Positions 47,248-56,085 of a DNA stretch of 64,000 nucleotides are shown piece by piece. The notes under the pieces are model-generated. The model was not told the origin of the DNA, did not search any database, and was given only the letters and a program-made list of their open reading frames with translations. The stretch's first letter is position 1; each line of letters starts with the position of its first letter. The position numbers were made by a program, and so were the translations under genes. Source of the DNA: Roseovarius sp. (GTDB taxonomy: Bacteria; Pseudomonadota; Alphaproteobacteria; Rhodobacterales; Rhodobacteraceae); the NCBI RefSeq assembly GCF_027019125.1, contig NZ_JALUXE010000030.1, positions 1 through 64,000 on the forward strand, read 5' to 3'.

Positions 47248-47702
47248 TCGAACTGGATACCACCGACCGGCTGATCCTGCGCGAACTGGTGCGCGATGCC
47301 ACCCAATCGGCAAGTGCGATAGGCCGCGCGCTTGGCCTGTCGCAGCCTGCCACATGGCGCCGTCTGCAACGCCTGCGCGAGACCGGCGTGATCAAGGGGC
47401 AACGTCTTGAATTGGATCATGAAAAACTGGGCTTCGGGGTCATGGTTTTTCTTGGTGTCAAGCTCGCCACCAAGGGCCGTGTCAGCCTAGAGGATTTCGA
47501 ACGCGCGGTATCGGCCATCCCCGAGGTGCAGACGGTGGAACATATCCTTGGCCTCTACGATTATCGCCTGCGCGTCGTGGCCCGCGACATTTCCGATTTT
47601 GAACGGGTTTTGCGCCGCCGGATCATGACCTTGCCGGGGGTTGGCGATGTCGAGGCCAATGTGCTCTTGAGCGAAGAACGCCGTCCCGGTCCAATCGGCT
47701 GA
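47244..47702 (+). CDS. Lrp/AsnC-family regulator 2
   Basis: A 152-aa Lrp protein with helix-turn-helix (LDTTDRLILRELVRDATQS, GRALGLSQPATWRRLQRLRE) and RAM domain (about 65-145). Its ATG overlaps the end of the first Lrp gene by 4 nt, so both are made from one message and may form mixed dimers. It precedes the class V aminotransferase gene by 64 bp, a probable target. The two paralogues differ throughout, so they are not a recent duplication. Confidence 0.92.
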   Translation: MIELDTTDRLILRELVRDATQSASAIGRALGLSQPATWRRLQRLRETGVIKGQRLELDHEKLGFGVMVFLGVKLATKGRVSLEDFERAVSAIPEVQTVEHILGLYDYRLRVVARDISDFERVLRRRIMTLPGVGDVEANVLLSEERRPGPIG

Positions 47703-47766
47703 CGTGACGCACTGGACTTATGAGCCGTCCCGCGCCATCTTGCCCGCAAGATAGAGGAGACATCCC

Positions 47767-48894
47767 ATGACTGCCCTGCTCGACCATGTAGATCCAGATG
47801 GCCTGCTGGAATATTCGGTGGTCTTCACCGATCGCTCGCTCAACCATATGTCTGCCTCTTTTCAAGAGGTTATGTGTGATATTTCATCCATGCTCAAGGA
47901 TGTCTATGCCGCTGATGCGGTGGCCCTCGTCCCCGGCGGCGGCTCTTATGCGATGGAATCCGTGGCGCGGCAATTCGGGCGCGGCGCGCATGCGCTGGTC
48001 GTGCGCAATGGTTGGTTCTCCTTCCGCTGGACCCAGATTTTCGACGCGGGTCAGTTCACCTCTGATACGACCGTCTGCATGGCGCGACAGACCGGCAATG
48101 GTGCGACCACGCCCTTTGCCCCGGCGCCCATTGAAGAGGTTGTGGCGAAAATTCATGAATCCAAGCCCGATGTGATCTTTGCCCCGCATGTGGAAACCTC
48201 GGCCGGCCTGATCCTGCCGGATGATTATATCACCGCCTTGGCCGATGCCGCGCATGAGGTGGGCGCGCTGATGGTGCTTGATTGCATCGCCTCAGGCTGT
48301 GCCTGGGTTGATATGCGCGCCACGGGCGTTGACGTGCTGATTTCCGCGCCGCAAAAGGGCTGGTCCGCCTCTCCTTCTGCCGGTTTGGTGATGCTCTCTG
48401 AGCGCGCGGTGGCGCGGCTGGAAGAGACGACTTCGGACAGTTTCGCGCTCGATCTCAAGAAATGGCGTGCCATCATGCAGGCCTATGAGAGTGGCGGCCA
48501 TGCCTATCATGCGACCATGCCCACCGACGCGCTGCGCGGGTTCCGCGACACGATGATCGAAACCCGCGATTACGGGTTCGAACGGCTGCGCGATGCGCAA
48601 TGGGAATTGGGTAATGGTGTGCGGGCCATGCTGGCCGCGCGTGGTGTCACGTCCGTGGCTGCCGAAGGTTTTGGCGCGCCCGGTGTCGTGGTAAGCTATA
48701 CCAGCGACCCTGACATCCAGAACGGCAAGAAATTCATGGCAGAGGGTATGCAGATTGCTGCCGGTGTGCCGCTGCAAGTGGGCGAACCCGAGGGCTTTCG
48801 CACCTTCCGCCTCGGGCTGTTTGGTCTGGACAAGCTCTATGATGTGCCCGCCGCGCTCAAGCGGCTGGAAACGGTGCTTGATAAGGTGCTCTGA
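47767..48894 (+). CDS. Class V aminotransferase (alanine/serine-glyoxylate type)
   Basis: A 375-aa PLP enzyme of fold type I, class V. The Schiff-base Lys is Lys197 in SAPQKGWSASPSAG, the cofactor Asp is in MVLDCIASG and the substrate-contact region contains HVETSAG. Family members use alanine, serine or aspartate with glyoxylate or pyruvate; the exact pair cannot be decided. ATG 47767 follows GAGGAGA. It follows the two Lrp genes and probably belongs to their regulon. Convergent with the ubiquinone hydroxylase gene; gap only 3 bp. Confidence 0.88.
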   Translation: MTALLDHVDPDGLLEYSVVFTDRSLNHMSASFQEVMCDISSMLKDVYAADAVALVPGGGSYAMESVARQFGRGAHALVVRNGWFSFRWTQIFDAGQFTSDTTVCMARQTGNGATTPFAPAPIEEVVAKIHESKPDVIFAPHVETSAGLILPDDYITALADAAHEVGALMVLDCIASGCAWVDMRATGVDVLISAPQKGWSASPSAGLVMLSERAVARLEETTSDSFALDLKKWRAIMQAYESGGHAYHATMPTDALRGFRDTMIETRDYGFERLRDAQWELGNGVRAMLAARGVTSVAAEGFGAPGVVVSYTSDPDIQNGKKFMAEGMQIAAGVPLQVGEPEGFRTFRLGLFGLDKLYDVPAALKRLETVLDKVL

Positions 48895-48897
48895 GCC

Positions 48898-50100
48898 TTA
48901 CCCCCGCGCGCCAAGGCCCATTTGCATCAGGGTCTTGCGCACCGGGGCCAGCGAATAGATCGCGCTTAGCGCCTGTGCCCGCGCATCCCTCAGGGGCTGC
49001 GCGCTCAGCATCGAGGCGCGGTTGAGAAGGTCAATCCCCGTCACGCGCGCCTGCACCTCCAGATGTCTGCGGCGATGGTAGGTGTCGAGCATCTGGCGGT
49101 CGCCCAAACGGTCGGGGTTCGCCTCGGCCAGTTCCAGCAATACCCGCATATCCCCAAGGCTCATGTTGAGCCCCTGTGCGCCAATCGGCGGCACCACATG
49201 CGCAGCCTCGGCCACCAGCGCCACGCGCTCGGAACTCATCCGCTCGGCCACCTGGCTGATGATCGGCCAGACGGTGCGGCGCGACGCAAGCGTCAGAGGA
49301 CCGAAAAGGTGACAGGACCGCGTATTCATCGCGGCCTCGAATTCAGGTACCGGCAGGGCGGCCAAACGCGCAACTTCTGGCCCTTCTTCCATCCAGACGA
49401 TGGCCGAAGACGGCCGCCCGTCGTGATCGGGCAACGGCACAAGCGTAAAGGGCCCGCCAGAGCGGTGAATCTCGGTCGAGACGTTGTCATGCGGGATCGG
49501 ATGGGTGACGGCAAAGGCAAGGGCCTTTTGTCCATACCGCGTTGTTTTCACGTCAATTCCCGCGGCCGAACGGATTGGAGAGTTGCGCCCGTCGGCGGCA
49601 ATCACCAAGCGGCAGCGCACGCGGGTGCCGTCACTAAGCCCCACGCGCGCCTCGGCCTCGCGGGTAAAGAGCGTGCTGGTGCCGGTGCCGGGCTTGAACG
49701 TGACCGAGGGCAGACTGTCCAGATGCGCCACCATCTCGCGCCGCAAGAGCCAGTTGGGCAGGTTCCAACCAAAGGGACGGTCGGAAATATCGCTGGCGTT
49801 GAACTCGCGCACGACCCGCGGTTCGGGTATCTCGCCGCCCGCATCGACAATCCGCATCACTTGCAAATCGGTGGCATGTGGGGCCAGACGCGCCCAAAGA
49901 CCGGCCCGATCCAAGAGAGCCTGCGCAGGTTGAAGAAAAGCCGTGGTGCGCAGGTCCGACCCGTCCGCATCGCGCGCGGTCACGGGCGGGGCAGGGTCGA
50001 CGCAGAGCACGGAAAATCCTGCGCTGCCGAAAACCGCTGCTGCCGTCAGACCGGCGACACCGCCGCCTGACACCACGATGTCATAGTCCGTCTGCGCCAT
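48898..50100 (-). CDS. UbiH/UbiF-family FAD monooxygenase
   Basis: A 400-aa flavoprotein of the UbiH/VisC family that hydroxylates a ubiquinone precursor ring. FAD motifs: GGGVAGLTAAA (residues 12-22), ADGRNSPIR and GAQGLNMSLGD (with the conserved ring-contacting residues). Start ATG 50100 (MAQTDYDIVVSGGG) gives the usual Rossmann start. Which hydroxylation position (C1, C5 or C6) it uses cannot be told. A small membrane protein gene lies 32 bp upstream on the same strand. Confidence 0.9.
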   Translation of the reverse strand: MAQTDYDIVVSGGGVAGLTAAAVFGSAGFSVLCVDPAPPVTARDADGSDLRTTAFLQPAQALLDRAGLWARLAPHATDLQVMRIVDAGGEIPEPRVVREFNASDISDRPFGWNLPNWLLRREMVAHLDSLPSVTFKPGTGTSTLFTREAEARVGLSDGTRVRCRLVIAADGRNSPIRSAAGIDVKTTRYGQKALAFAVTHPIPHDNVSTEIHRSGGPFTLVPLPDHDGRPSSAIVWMEEGPEVARLAALPVPEFEAAMNTRSCHLFGPLTLASRRTVWPIISQVAERMSSERVALVAEAAHVVPPIGAQGLNMSLGDMRVLLELAEANPDRLGDRQMLDTYHRRRHLEVQARVTGIDLLNRASMLSAQPLRDARAQALSAIYSLAPVRKTLMQMGLGARG

Positions 50101-50132
50101 TCTCAGAGCCTCCGAAAGGGGCGAGCGCCCGC

Positions 50133-50351
50133 TCAGCCCCGTGAAATCAGGATCAGCATCACCCAGATCACCGGCACAAGGGCCAGTGCGGGAATATAAA
50201 GCCCCGGAATCCCCCAGAGCACAATGCTTGCTGCCCACCCGGCCAGAAAAACCGCCACGCTGAGCAGGATCGGGCCAACGGCGGCCGCGTCGGGGTCATG
50301 GCTCTTGGTGGCGGCGTGTTTGGTGTTGGCGGGGGCTGTGGTCGCGGTCAT
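50133..50351 (-). CDS. Small two-helix membrane protein
   Basis: A 72-aa protein with a polar Ala/Thr/Asp-rich N-terminus (about 1-25) and two membrane segments (about 28-45 and 48-70) ending ILISRG. ATG 50351 (MTATTAPAN) is preferred over the upstream in-frame ATG (MTKRP). I do not recognise a family; it may be co-transcribed with the ubiquinone hydroxylase gene, whose start is 32 bp away. Confidence 0.7.
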   Translation of the reverse strand: MTATTAPANTKHAATKSHDPDAAAVGPILLSVAVFLAGWAASIVLWGIPGLYIPALALVPVIWVMLILISRG

Positions 50352-50436
50352 GTCGGGCCTCTTGGTCAAAGATGAATCTCACCCTGCATAGATATGTCCC
50401 GGCCCCCGCCTTCAAAGGGACGGAACGCCGCAGCTG

Positions 50437-51081
50437 TCAGACCAGGCGCGCCAGAAAACCGCCCAGATCATTGGTGTGGTGGTGAATGTGGTCTGCCTCG
50501 ACCCGCTCCGGAGCCACATGCACGGTGCGCATCCCCATGGCATGCGGAGCCGCCAGATTGCGTGGCTCATCCTCGAACATCGCCGCTGTGGCGGGCGCGC
50601 TTTGGTCCTGTGTCAGGATGGCCTGAAATGCCTCGGGTTCGGGTTTAGGCCGGTAGCCCGCATGTTCCACGCCGTACACCGCGTCGAACGCGCCTGCCAG
50701 GCCGCGCGCCGCGATCACCCGCTCGGCATAGGGGGCAGAGCCGTTGGTGTAGACGATCTTGCGCCCTGGCAGGGCGCGGATGACAGTATTCAGCGCGGCA
50801 TCAGGCTCCAGTTGGTCGAGCGAGATGTCATGCACCGCTGCAAGATAGGGACCGGGATCGAGATCATGCACCCGCATCAGCCCCGCCAGCGTGTTGCCAT
50901 GCTCGCGCCAGTAGTGATGGCGCAGACGGTCCGCCTCGGCATGGGTCACGCGCAGCGTGTCCATCACGAACCGCGTCATCCGCGCCTCGATCTGATCGAA
51001 GAGGCGGGCAGAGGGCGGATAGAGCGTATTGTCGAGGTCAAAGACCCAGGTGCGTATATGGGTGAAATCGGGCTTGGGCAT
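50437..51081 (-). CDS. HAD-family phosphatase (pyrimidine 5'-nucleotidase type)
   Basis: A 214-aa HAD hydrolase of subfamily IA. The nucleophile Asp is in FDLDNTLYP (DxDxT), motif II Ser/Thr in YTNGSAP, motif III Lys in GYRPKPEPEAF and motif IV acidic residues in MFEDEPRNL. The cap is the small helical type. The Sdt1-like family acts on pyrimidine nucleotides or similar phosphates; substrate is inferred only. ATG 51081 (MPKPDFTHIRTW) is chosen. It diverges from the GntR gene. Confidence 0.88.
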   Translation of the reverse strand: MPKPDFTHIRTWVFDLDNTLYPPSARLFDQIEARMTRFVMDTLRVTHAEADRLRHHYWREHGNTLAGLMRVHDLDPGPYLAAVHDISLDQLEPDAALNTVIRALPGRKIVYTNGSAPYAERVIAARGLAGAFDAVYGVEHAGYRPKPEPEAFQAILTQDQSAPATAAMFEDEPRNLAAPHAMGMRTVHVAPERVEADHIHHHTNDLGGFLARLV

Positions 51082-51183
51082 GGCGCAGATATAGGCGGGC
51101 GCGACATCGCGTGCAATCGCCCAAGGCTTGATCCCGCGGCCAAAGCGCGTAAGGTTCCCCACCAATATCCAAAAGAAACGGAC

Positions 51184-51834
51184 ATGCCGATGAAACCGCC
51201 CCCCACAGATGCCTATTCGCTCATTCTCGAAGCGATCGACGTTGGCATCTTCAAGCCCGGAGACCGTCTGGTCGAGAGCGATCTGGCCGAACGCTTTGGC
51301 GTGTCGCGCACGCCCATCCGCGAGGCGCTGCAGCGGCTTGAGACGCAATCCATGCTCACGCGGGACGGGCGCAGCCTGATCGTATCGTCATTGGATTACA
51401 ACCAGTTGGCAGAACTCTACGTGGTGCGTGCCGAGTTGGAGGGTCTGGCGGCAGAGCTGGCCGCGCGCCACGCCACGCCGGAAGAGGTGCGCGTCTTGCG
51501 GGATATGGTCGAGGAGGATCGTGCGCTCTTGGGCAAGCCGGTGGAACTTGCGCGCGCAAACCGGCGGTTTCACAAGCAGATACATCTGGCCTCGCACAAC
51601 CGCTTTTTGGTGCAGCAGCTGGACCTTGTGCATCGCTCGATGGCCCTTTTGGCGACCACCTCTCTTGCGGCGGTCGGTCGGGATGAGGATGCGCTGCGCG
51701 AACACGATGCAATCGTCGCGGCGATTGAGGCGCATGATAGTGCGGCGGCCGCGAAGGCCCTGCGCGACCATATCTCAAAGGCCTTTGTGACCCGGCTCAA
51801 GCTTGATTCCGGAGAGGTCAAATCCACCGTCTGA
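51184..51834 (+). CDS. GntR-family regulator (FCD subgroup)
   Basis: A 216-aa regulator. The winged helix (about 8-70) has DAYSLILEAIDVGIFKPGD and DLAERFGVSRTPIREALQRLE, and the FCD effector domain (about 80-200) has the metal-ligating Asp/His region around NRRFHKQIHLASHNRFL and LREHDAIVAAI. ATG 51184 is the family start. Its last 60 bp overlap the 3' end of the glycosyltransferase gene on the opposite strand, and the upstream divergent neighbour is the HAD phosphatase. Target unknown. Confidence 0.9.
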   Translation: MPMKPPPTDAYSLILEAIDVGIFKPGDRLVESDLAERFGVSRTPIREALQRLETQSMLTRDGRSLIVSSLDYNQLAELYVVRAELEGLAAELAARHATPEEVRVLRDMVEEDRALLGKPVELARANRRFHKQIHLASHNRFLVQQLDLVHRSMALLATTSLAAVGRDEDALREHDAIVAAIEAHDSAAAAKALRDHISKAFVTRLKLDSGEVKSTV

Positions 51835-53703
51835 GATGCGCCGCCCTCTGGCCGTGACCGAGAGGCCATGCGCGGTCTTGTCCCAGAAGAACGGCTTGAG
51901 GATCAGCTCGTAGAGCGCCTTGTAGGCCGCAATCGCCCCGAGCGGTGTGTAAAAATGCATGGTCGGGGCCCAAGCCATCAGATGCCGGTGTCGGGGCCCC
52001 GACACCGAGGACATGTGAATGCAGACATTCAATACCTCGACCAGCAGAAAGAGACTGCCCAAGCCGACCATTGCCACATGCGGCAGAACCGGATCGAGCG
52101 GGTGCGGCAAGCGAACGAGCACCAGCCAGAATGACCAAAGAAACGGGGCCAGCAGGAATTGCGAGAGCGCCGAAACGAAATGTGCCTGAAATCCCCAGAA
52201 CTTGCGCGGCCCGAGTTGCTGATAGAGCAATCGCGGGCGGCGCATATGCACCAGATACGTGGTCATATAGCCCTTGAGCCAGCGGGAGCGCTGTTTGATC
52301 CAGGGCCATGCGTGGCAATTGGCCTCTTCCTCGGTCACGGTGTGGATCATTTCGGTGCGATAGCCGTGTCGAGCGAGGCGAAAACCCAGATCGGCATCCT
52401 CGGTCACGTTATGTGCGTCCCATCCACCCAATTCCTCTAGCGCGTCGCGGCGGAAATAGAGCGTGGTGCCGCCCAAGGGAATGGCCAGCCTCAACCGCGC
52501 CATTCCCGGCATCAGGGTGCGAAACCAGGTGGCGTATTCGATGGTGAAACACCGGGCGAGCCAGTTCTGGGTGGGATTGTAATAGTCGAGAATGCCCTGC
52601 AAGCAGGCCACGTCACGCGGGACCTGCTGAAACCGGCGCGCGACGACGGTGATCTGATCCGCCTCGGGTGCATCCTCTGCATCGAAAATACCGATGATGT
52701 CGCCCTGACAGAAATCGAGCGCGTAATTCATCGCGCGCGGTTTGGTGCGGGGGGTGCCATCGGGCACGATCACGGGCCGCACCCATGGGGGCAGGTCGAT
52801 CTCTGCCAGTGTCTGACGGGTCAGCGCATCCTCTTCCTCCAGCACAAGGATCACATCGAGCAGGCATTTGGGGTAGGTAAGGCGGCTCAGTCGGGCGATC
52901 AGCGCATGGGCGATTTCCGTCTCGCGATAGAGCGGCACGAGGATGGATACTTTGGGCAGAGGTTGGGGGTGGGTTGAGGGGGGCGGCATCGGCTTGACCC
53001 CGCTTTGCGCCACGAAGGCCGCGATTTTCAGCCCGGCGGAAACGACGAGTGTAAAACAGGCCCAAAGGGCAAAAAAGCCGAACACAACCACTGGAAAGGC
53101 AAGGCTGAGCGCCGTGAGAACCGCAAGGGCGACGAGCGTCAGCGCGAGGCGGTGGTTCATGGCCCCGCCCCATGTGCGGCAACTCTCGATTTCGGGCACG
53201 CGAGCCTCGGCCAAACTGCGCAAGAGATCCCTGTGTTGTGCTGCTATGCGATCCTGTATCGCGTGGCGCGGGGCCATCACCGCGCGCGCGTGCGTCAGCG
53301 TGACGGGCAGGGCGGGGCGCAGGGCGGCAAGGCTCTCAGGCCCGCCCGTGGCCAGAACCGGCGCACCGGAGGCAGAGGTGAGCGGCAACACACCATGTTT
53401 GAGCAGGAGGCGCGGATCAACGCCTGCGTCTAGCGTGTCTGCGCGTGCCAGATCCTCGGCGCTGAGCCGTTTGCTGGACAGACGGCGGGCGTGGGCTTCG
53501 AGCAGGTCGTCTTCGGTGGCCAGCCCCTCGGCCTGAAGAATGCGGTCAAGCGAGGTGTCGCAATGGCGACGCACCATTTCCGCAAGTGTCGCATCCCGTC
53601 GGCTGATCGCGCCGGCGCGAACCAGTTCGCGCCCCAGCGGGTTGATCGGCGCGCGCGCGCCCGGGCCACGTGCCCCCATGTGACGCAGTTCGGAAATCCC
53701 CAT
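51775..53703 (-). CDS. Membrane GT2 glycosyltransferase with N-terminal MshEN-like domain
   Basis: A 642-aa protein. Residues about 25-165 resemble the N-terminal domain of type II secretion ATPases (MshEN type: GRELVRAGAISRRDATLAEMV). Two membrane helices follow (about 183-228), then a processive GT2 domain with VSILVPLYRE, the DxD-like FDAEDAPE, the TEDADLGFRL acceptor motif and QRSRWLKG (QxxRW), and four to five C-terminal helices. Family and topology are like cellulose/NfrB-type synthases. Product and c-di-GMP dependence are unknown. ATG 53703 is used. It overlaps gntR by 60 bp at the 3' end. Confidence 0.85.
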   Translation of the reverse strand: MGISELRHMGARGPGARAPINPLGRELVRAGAISRRDATLAEMVRRHCDTSLDRILQAEGLATEDDLLEAHARRLSSKRLSAEDLARADTLDAGVDPRLLLKHGVLPLTSASGAPVLATGGPESLAALRPALPVTLTHARAVMAPRHAIQDRIAAQHRDLLRSLAEARVPEIESCRTWGGAMNHRLALTLVALAVLTALSLAFPVVVFGFFALWACFTLVVSAGLKIAAFVAQSGVKPMPPPSTHPQPLPKVSILVPLYRETEIAHALIARLSRLTYPKCLLDVILVLEEEDALTRQTLAEIDLPPWVRPVIVPDGTPRTKPRAMNYALDFCQGDIIGIFDAEDAPEADQITVVARRFQQVPRDVACLQGILDYYNPTQNWLARCFTIEYATWFRTLMPGMARLRLAIPLGGTTLYFRRDALEELGGWDAHNVTEDADLGFRLARHGYRTEMIHTVTEEEANCHAWPWIKQRSRWLKGYMTTYLVHMRRPRLLYQQLGPRKFWGFQAHFVSALSQFLLAPFLWSFWLVLVRLPHPLDPVLPHVAMVGLGSLFLLVEVLNVCIHMSSVSGPRHRHLMAWAPTMHFYTPLGAIAAYKALYELILKPFFWDKTAHGLSVTARGRRISDGGFDLSGIKLEPGHKGL

Positions 53704-53797
53704 GTCGCGACCCTTCCCCTTGCGGCTGAGGAAAGGCTAGCGCGCGCTTGGTTAACGATGTTTTAACGACAGGTTAACAGCTGTGGGATTTTCGCAG

Positions 53798-54946
53798 TTA
53801 TTTCGCCATTGACGCGGCAAATCTCTCGAAGAGATAGAAGCTGTCTTGCGGGCCGGGGCTGGCTTCGGGGTGGTGCTGCACCGAAAAGACCGGGCGATCC
53901 TTGATCCGGATACCACAATTTGACCCATCAAACAGCGAGACATGGGTTTCGACCACACCGGCGGGCAGGGTCTGGCTATCGACTGCGAACCCGTGGTTCA
54001 TCGAGGTGATCTCGACCTTGCCGGTTTCCAGGTCCTTGACCGGGTGATTGGCACCGTGATGACCGTGGTTCATCTTGATGGTCTGCGCCCCAAGAGCGAG
54101 GGCCAGCATCTGGTGCCCAAGGCAGATGCCAAAGAGGGGTAGCCCTGCCTCCAACACGCCCTGGATCATCGGCACCGCATATTTGCCCGTTGCCGCCGGA
54201 TCACCAGGGCCGTTGGACAGGAACACGCCATCGGGAGAATGGGCCAACACATCCTCAGCCGTGGCAGAGGCGGGCAGCACGGTCACCTCGCATCCGGCAC
54301 TTGCGAGACAGCGCAAAATGTTGCGCTTGGCCCCATAATCGACCGCGACCACCTTGTGCCGCGCATCGGTCTGGCGAACGTATCCGTCGGGCCAGGCCCA
54401 CCGCATTTCGTCCCACCGATAGGACTGTGCGCAGGTCACATCCTTGGCAAGGTCCATGCCTTCCAGCCCGGCAAAGCCGCGCGCACGGGCGACCAGAGCC
54501 TCGACATCGAAGTTGCCGTCGGGATCATGGGCAAGCGCCACATGCGGCGCACCTTGTTGACGGATGGCACGGGTCAGACGACGGGTATCGATGCCGCCGA
54601 TCGCGATGCGGCCCCGCCGCGCCAGCCAGTTGGTCAGATGTTCCTGCGCGCGCCAGTTGCTCGGCTCGGTCGGATCCCATTTCACGACCATGCCAGCGGC
54701 AACAGGCTCGGCTGTCTCGTCATCCTCGGCATTTACGCCGGTATTCCCGATATGCGGGAAGGTAAAGGTCACGATTTGCCCGGCATAGCTGGGGTCGGTC
54801 ATGATCTCTTGATAGCCGGTCATCGCGGTGTTGAAACAGAGTTCCGCGGTGGTCACACCCACTGCGCCGAACCCGTAGCCATAGAACAGCGAGCCATCGG
54901 CGAGGGCAAGACAGGCAGTCGGGCGGGGAATGGACGCTTGGGCCAT
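53798..54946 (-). CDS. carA: Carbamoyl-phosphate synthase small subunit
   Basis: A 382-aa glutaminase subunit that supplies ammonia to CarB for arginine and pyrimidine synthesis. The catalytic Cys275 is in FGICLGHQ, with His359 and Glu361 in QHHPEASPGP. The N-terminal CarA-specific domain has TGYQEIMTDPSYAGQIV. ATG 54946 (MAQASIPRPT) is preferred; upstream codons are not coding-like. carB is not in the window. It diverges from the YqeY-like gene. Confidence 0.97.
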   Translation of the reverse strand: MAQASIPRPTACLALADGSLFYGYGFGAVGVTTAELCFNTAMTGYQEIMTDPSYAGQIVTFTFPHIGNTGVNAEDDETAEPVAAGMVVKWDPTEPSNWRAQEHLTNWLARRGRIAIGGIDTRRLTRAIRQQGAPHVALAHDPDGNFDVEALVARARGFAGLEGMDLAKDVTCAQSYRWDEMRWAWPDGYVRQTDARHKVVAVDYGAKRNILRCLASAGCEVTVLPASATAEDVLAHSPDGVFLSNGPGDPAATGKYAVPMIQGVLEAGLPLFGICLGHQMLALALGAQTIKMNHGHHGANHPVKDLETGKVEITSMNHGFAVDSQTLPAGVVETHVSLFDGSNCGIRIKDRPVFSVQHHPEASPGPQDSFYLFERFAASMAK

Positions 54947-55108
54947 GGGGGCGAGTCTCCGGCTCGGGCAAATTTGCGCATTCCTACGGGGGGGGAGGGG
55001 GCGGGTCAAGGGTCTGATCGCGGCAGCGGGCGGCTTGCTCGGCGGTTGCCATCGCGGGCGCTTGGCGTTAGGCTCCCTCTCTTGTGATGATCATGGGGAT
55101 GACACGGA

Positions 55109-55567
55109 ATGGAACTGCGGGCACGGGTCGATCAGGCCCTGAAACAGGCGATGCGCGACAAGGCGGCGGGCCGGTTGGCGACCTTGCGGCTTATCAACGC
55201 GGCCATCAAGGATCAGGAAATTGCTGGCCGTAGCGCGGACGGGGCAACCCCGGTCGGGGACGCGGAAATCATGGCTATTCTTGCCAAGATGACCAAGCAG
55301 CGCAACGAAAGCGTGCGCGCCTACGAAGAGGGTGGGCGGCTCGATCTGGCTGAGCGCGAGCGCGCGGAAATCGCGGTGATCGAGGAATTCCTGCCGCGTC
55401 AATTGGCAGACGATGAAATTGCCGCCGCCATCGACAAGGCGATTGCCGATGTGGGCGCAAGCACGATCCGCGACATGGGCAAAATCATGGGCAAGCTCAA
55501 GGAGCGTCACGCAGGCCAGATGGATTTTGGCGCGGTTGGGCCACAGGTCAAGGCCCGGCTGGGCTAG
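55109..55567 (+). CDS. GatB/YqeY-domain protein
   Basis: A 152-aa YqeY-type protein, made only of the helical domain that follows the GatB tail. Characteristic segments are ALKQAMRDKAAGRLATLRLI and ERAEIAVIEEFLPRQLADDEI. Such proteins are thought to bind tRNA or to assist amidotransferase-like enzymes, but the function is not settled. Length is standard. A hairpin follows the stop. Confidence 0.93.
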   Translation: MELRARVDQALKQAMRDKAAGRLATLRLINAAIKDQEIAGRSADGATPVGDAEIMAILAKMTKQRNESVRAYEEGGRLDLAERERAEIAVIEEFLPRQLADDEIAAAIDKAIADVGASTIRDMGKIMGKLKERHAGQMDFGAVGPQVKARLG

Positions 55568-55576
55568 GCTGTATCG

Positions 55577-55597
55577 GGTGGGGCACTGTGCCCCGCC
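55577..55597 (+). terminator. Hairpin after the YqeY-like gene
   Basis: GGTGGGGCAC and GTGCCCCGCC form a long, nearly perfect stem with a very small central loop, 9 bp after the stop, followed by TTG. Probable intrinsic terminator. Confidence 0.6.
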
Positions 55598-56085
55598 TTG
55601 AAACAAGAGAGCGGACCGGGCCGGTTTCATCTCCTAAGCTGACGTCTGGCATATGGCGATGCTGAGTGCATCCGAGCCTGCAAGATGCACCTGCGCCTTC
55701 GGGCTGGTTTACGTGTGCAGCTTCATCTCACAGCCATGGCTGTCGGGCCAGCAAACCCAGTTTCCGGACGATGTGATCGGTCGGTTCCTCGCGCGCGTGA
55801 AACTGGCAGAGCCAGCCGGATCAGGCGCTGCCCCCATGAAGGATCAGCGCAGTGGGCACCCCGAACCATAGGAGGAACGTCAGCGGGTCGAGCAAGAACG
55901 ACTGCCGCCCGATCCGCCGTCAAATCGCCTGGCGCGGAGGACTGCGCGAGCAGGCAAATCCAAGATTCTAATAGCTCTCTTTGATATGGGTCAGAGAAAA
56001 TAACTCTTTTGTGATGTACCGTGACAAGCTGACCACTTGTTATTTCCAACGCTTTCGAAATGATGTCATCTACTCGGAGGTTGGT
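55598..56085. other. Intergenic region upstream of the Rrf2 regulator
   Basis: About 490 bp without a convincing gene; the only open frames are short and have no coding signal. It holds a one-mismatch FNR box (55981-55994), a 9-bp palindrome GATGTCATC (56062-56070) about 16 bp before the regulator, and a GGAGG site (56077-56081) for the regulator's translation. Confidence 0.6.
55981..55994. promoter_or_regulatory. FNR-like box (one mismatch) upstream of Rrf2 gene
   Basis: TTGATATGGGTCAG fits TTGAT-N4-(A/G)TCAA with one final mismatch. It is about 98 bp before the Rrf2 start. No convincing -10 at class II spacing was seen, so this is weaker than the two perfect boxes. Confidence 0.4.

Noticed and set aside
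51775-53703. Glycosyltransferase N-terminus as a type II secretion ATPase.
   Set aside because: Only the MshEN-like domain is present; there are no Walker motifs of GspE and the rest is clearly GT2.
55653-55871. Short open frame in the 55.6-56.1 kb gap.
   Set aside because: No ribosome-binding site, no known domain and a composition that looks random.
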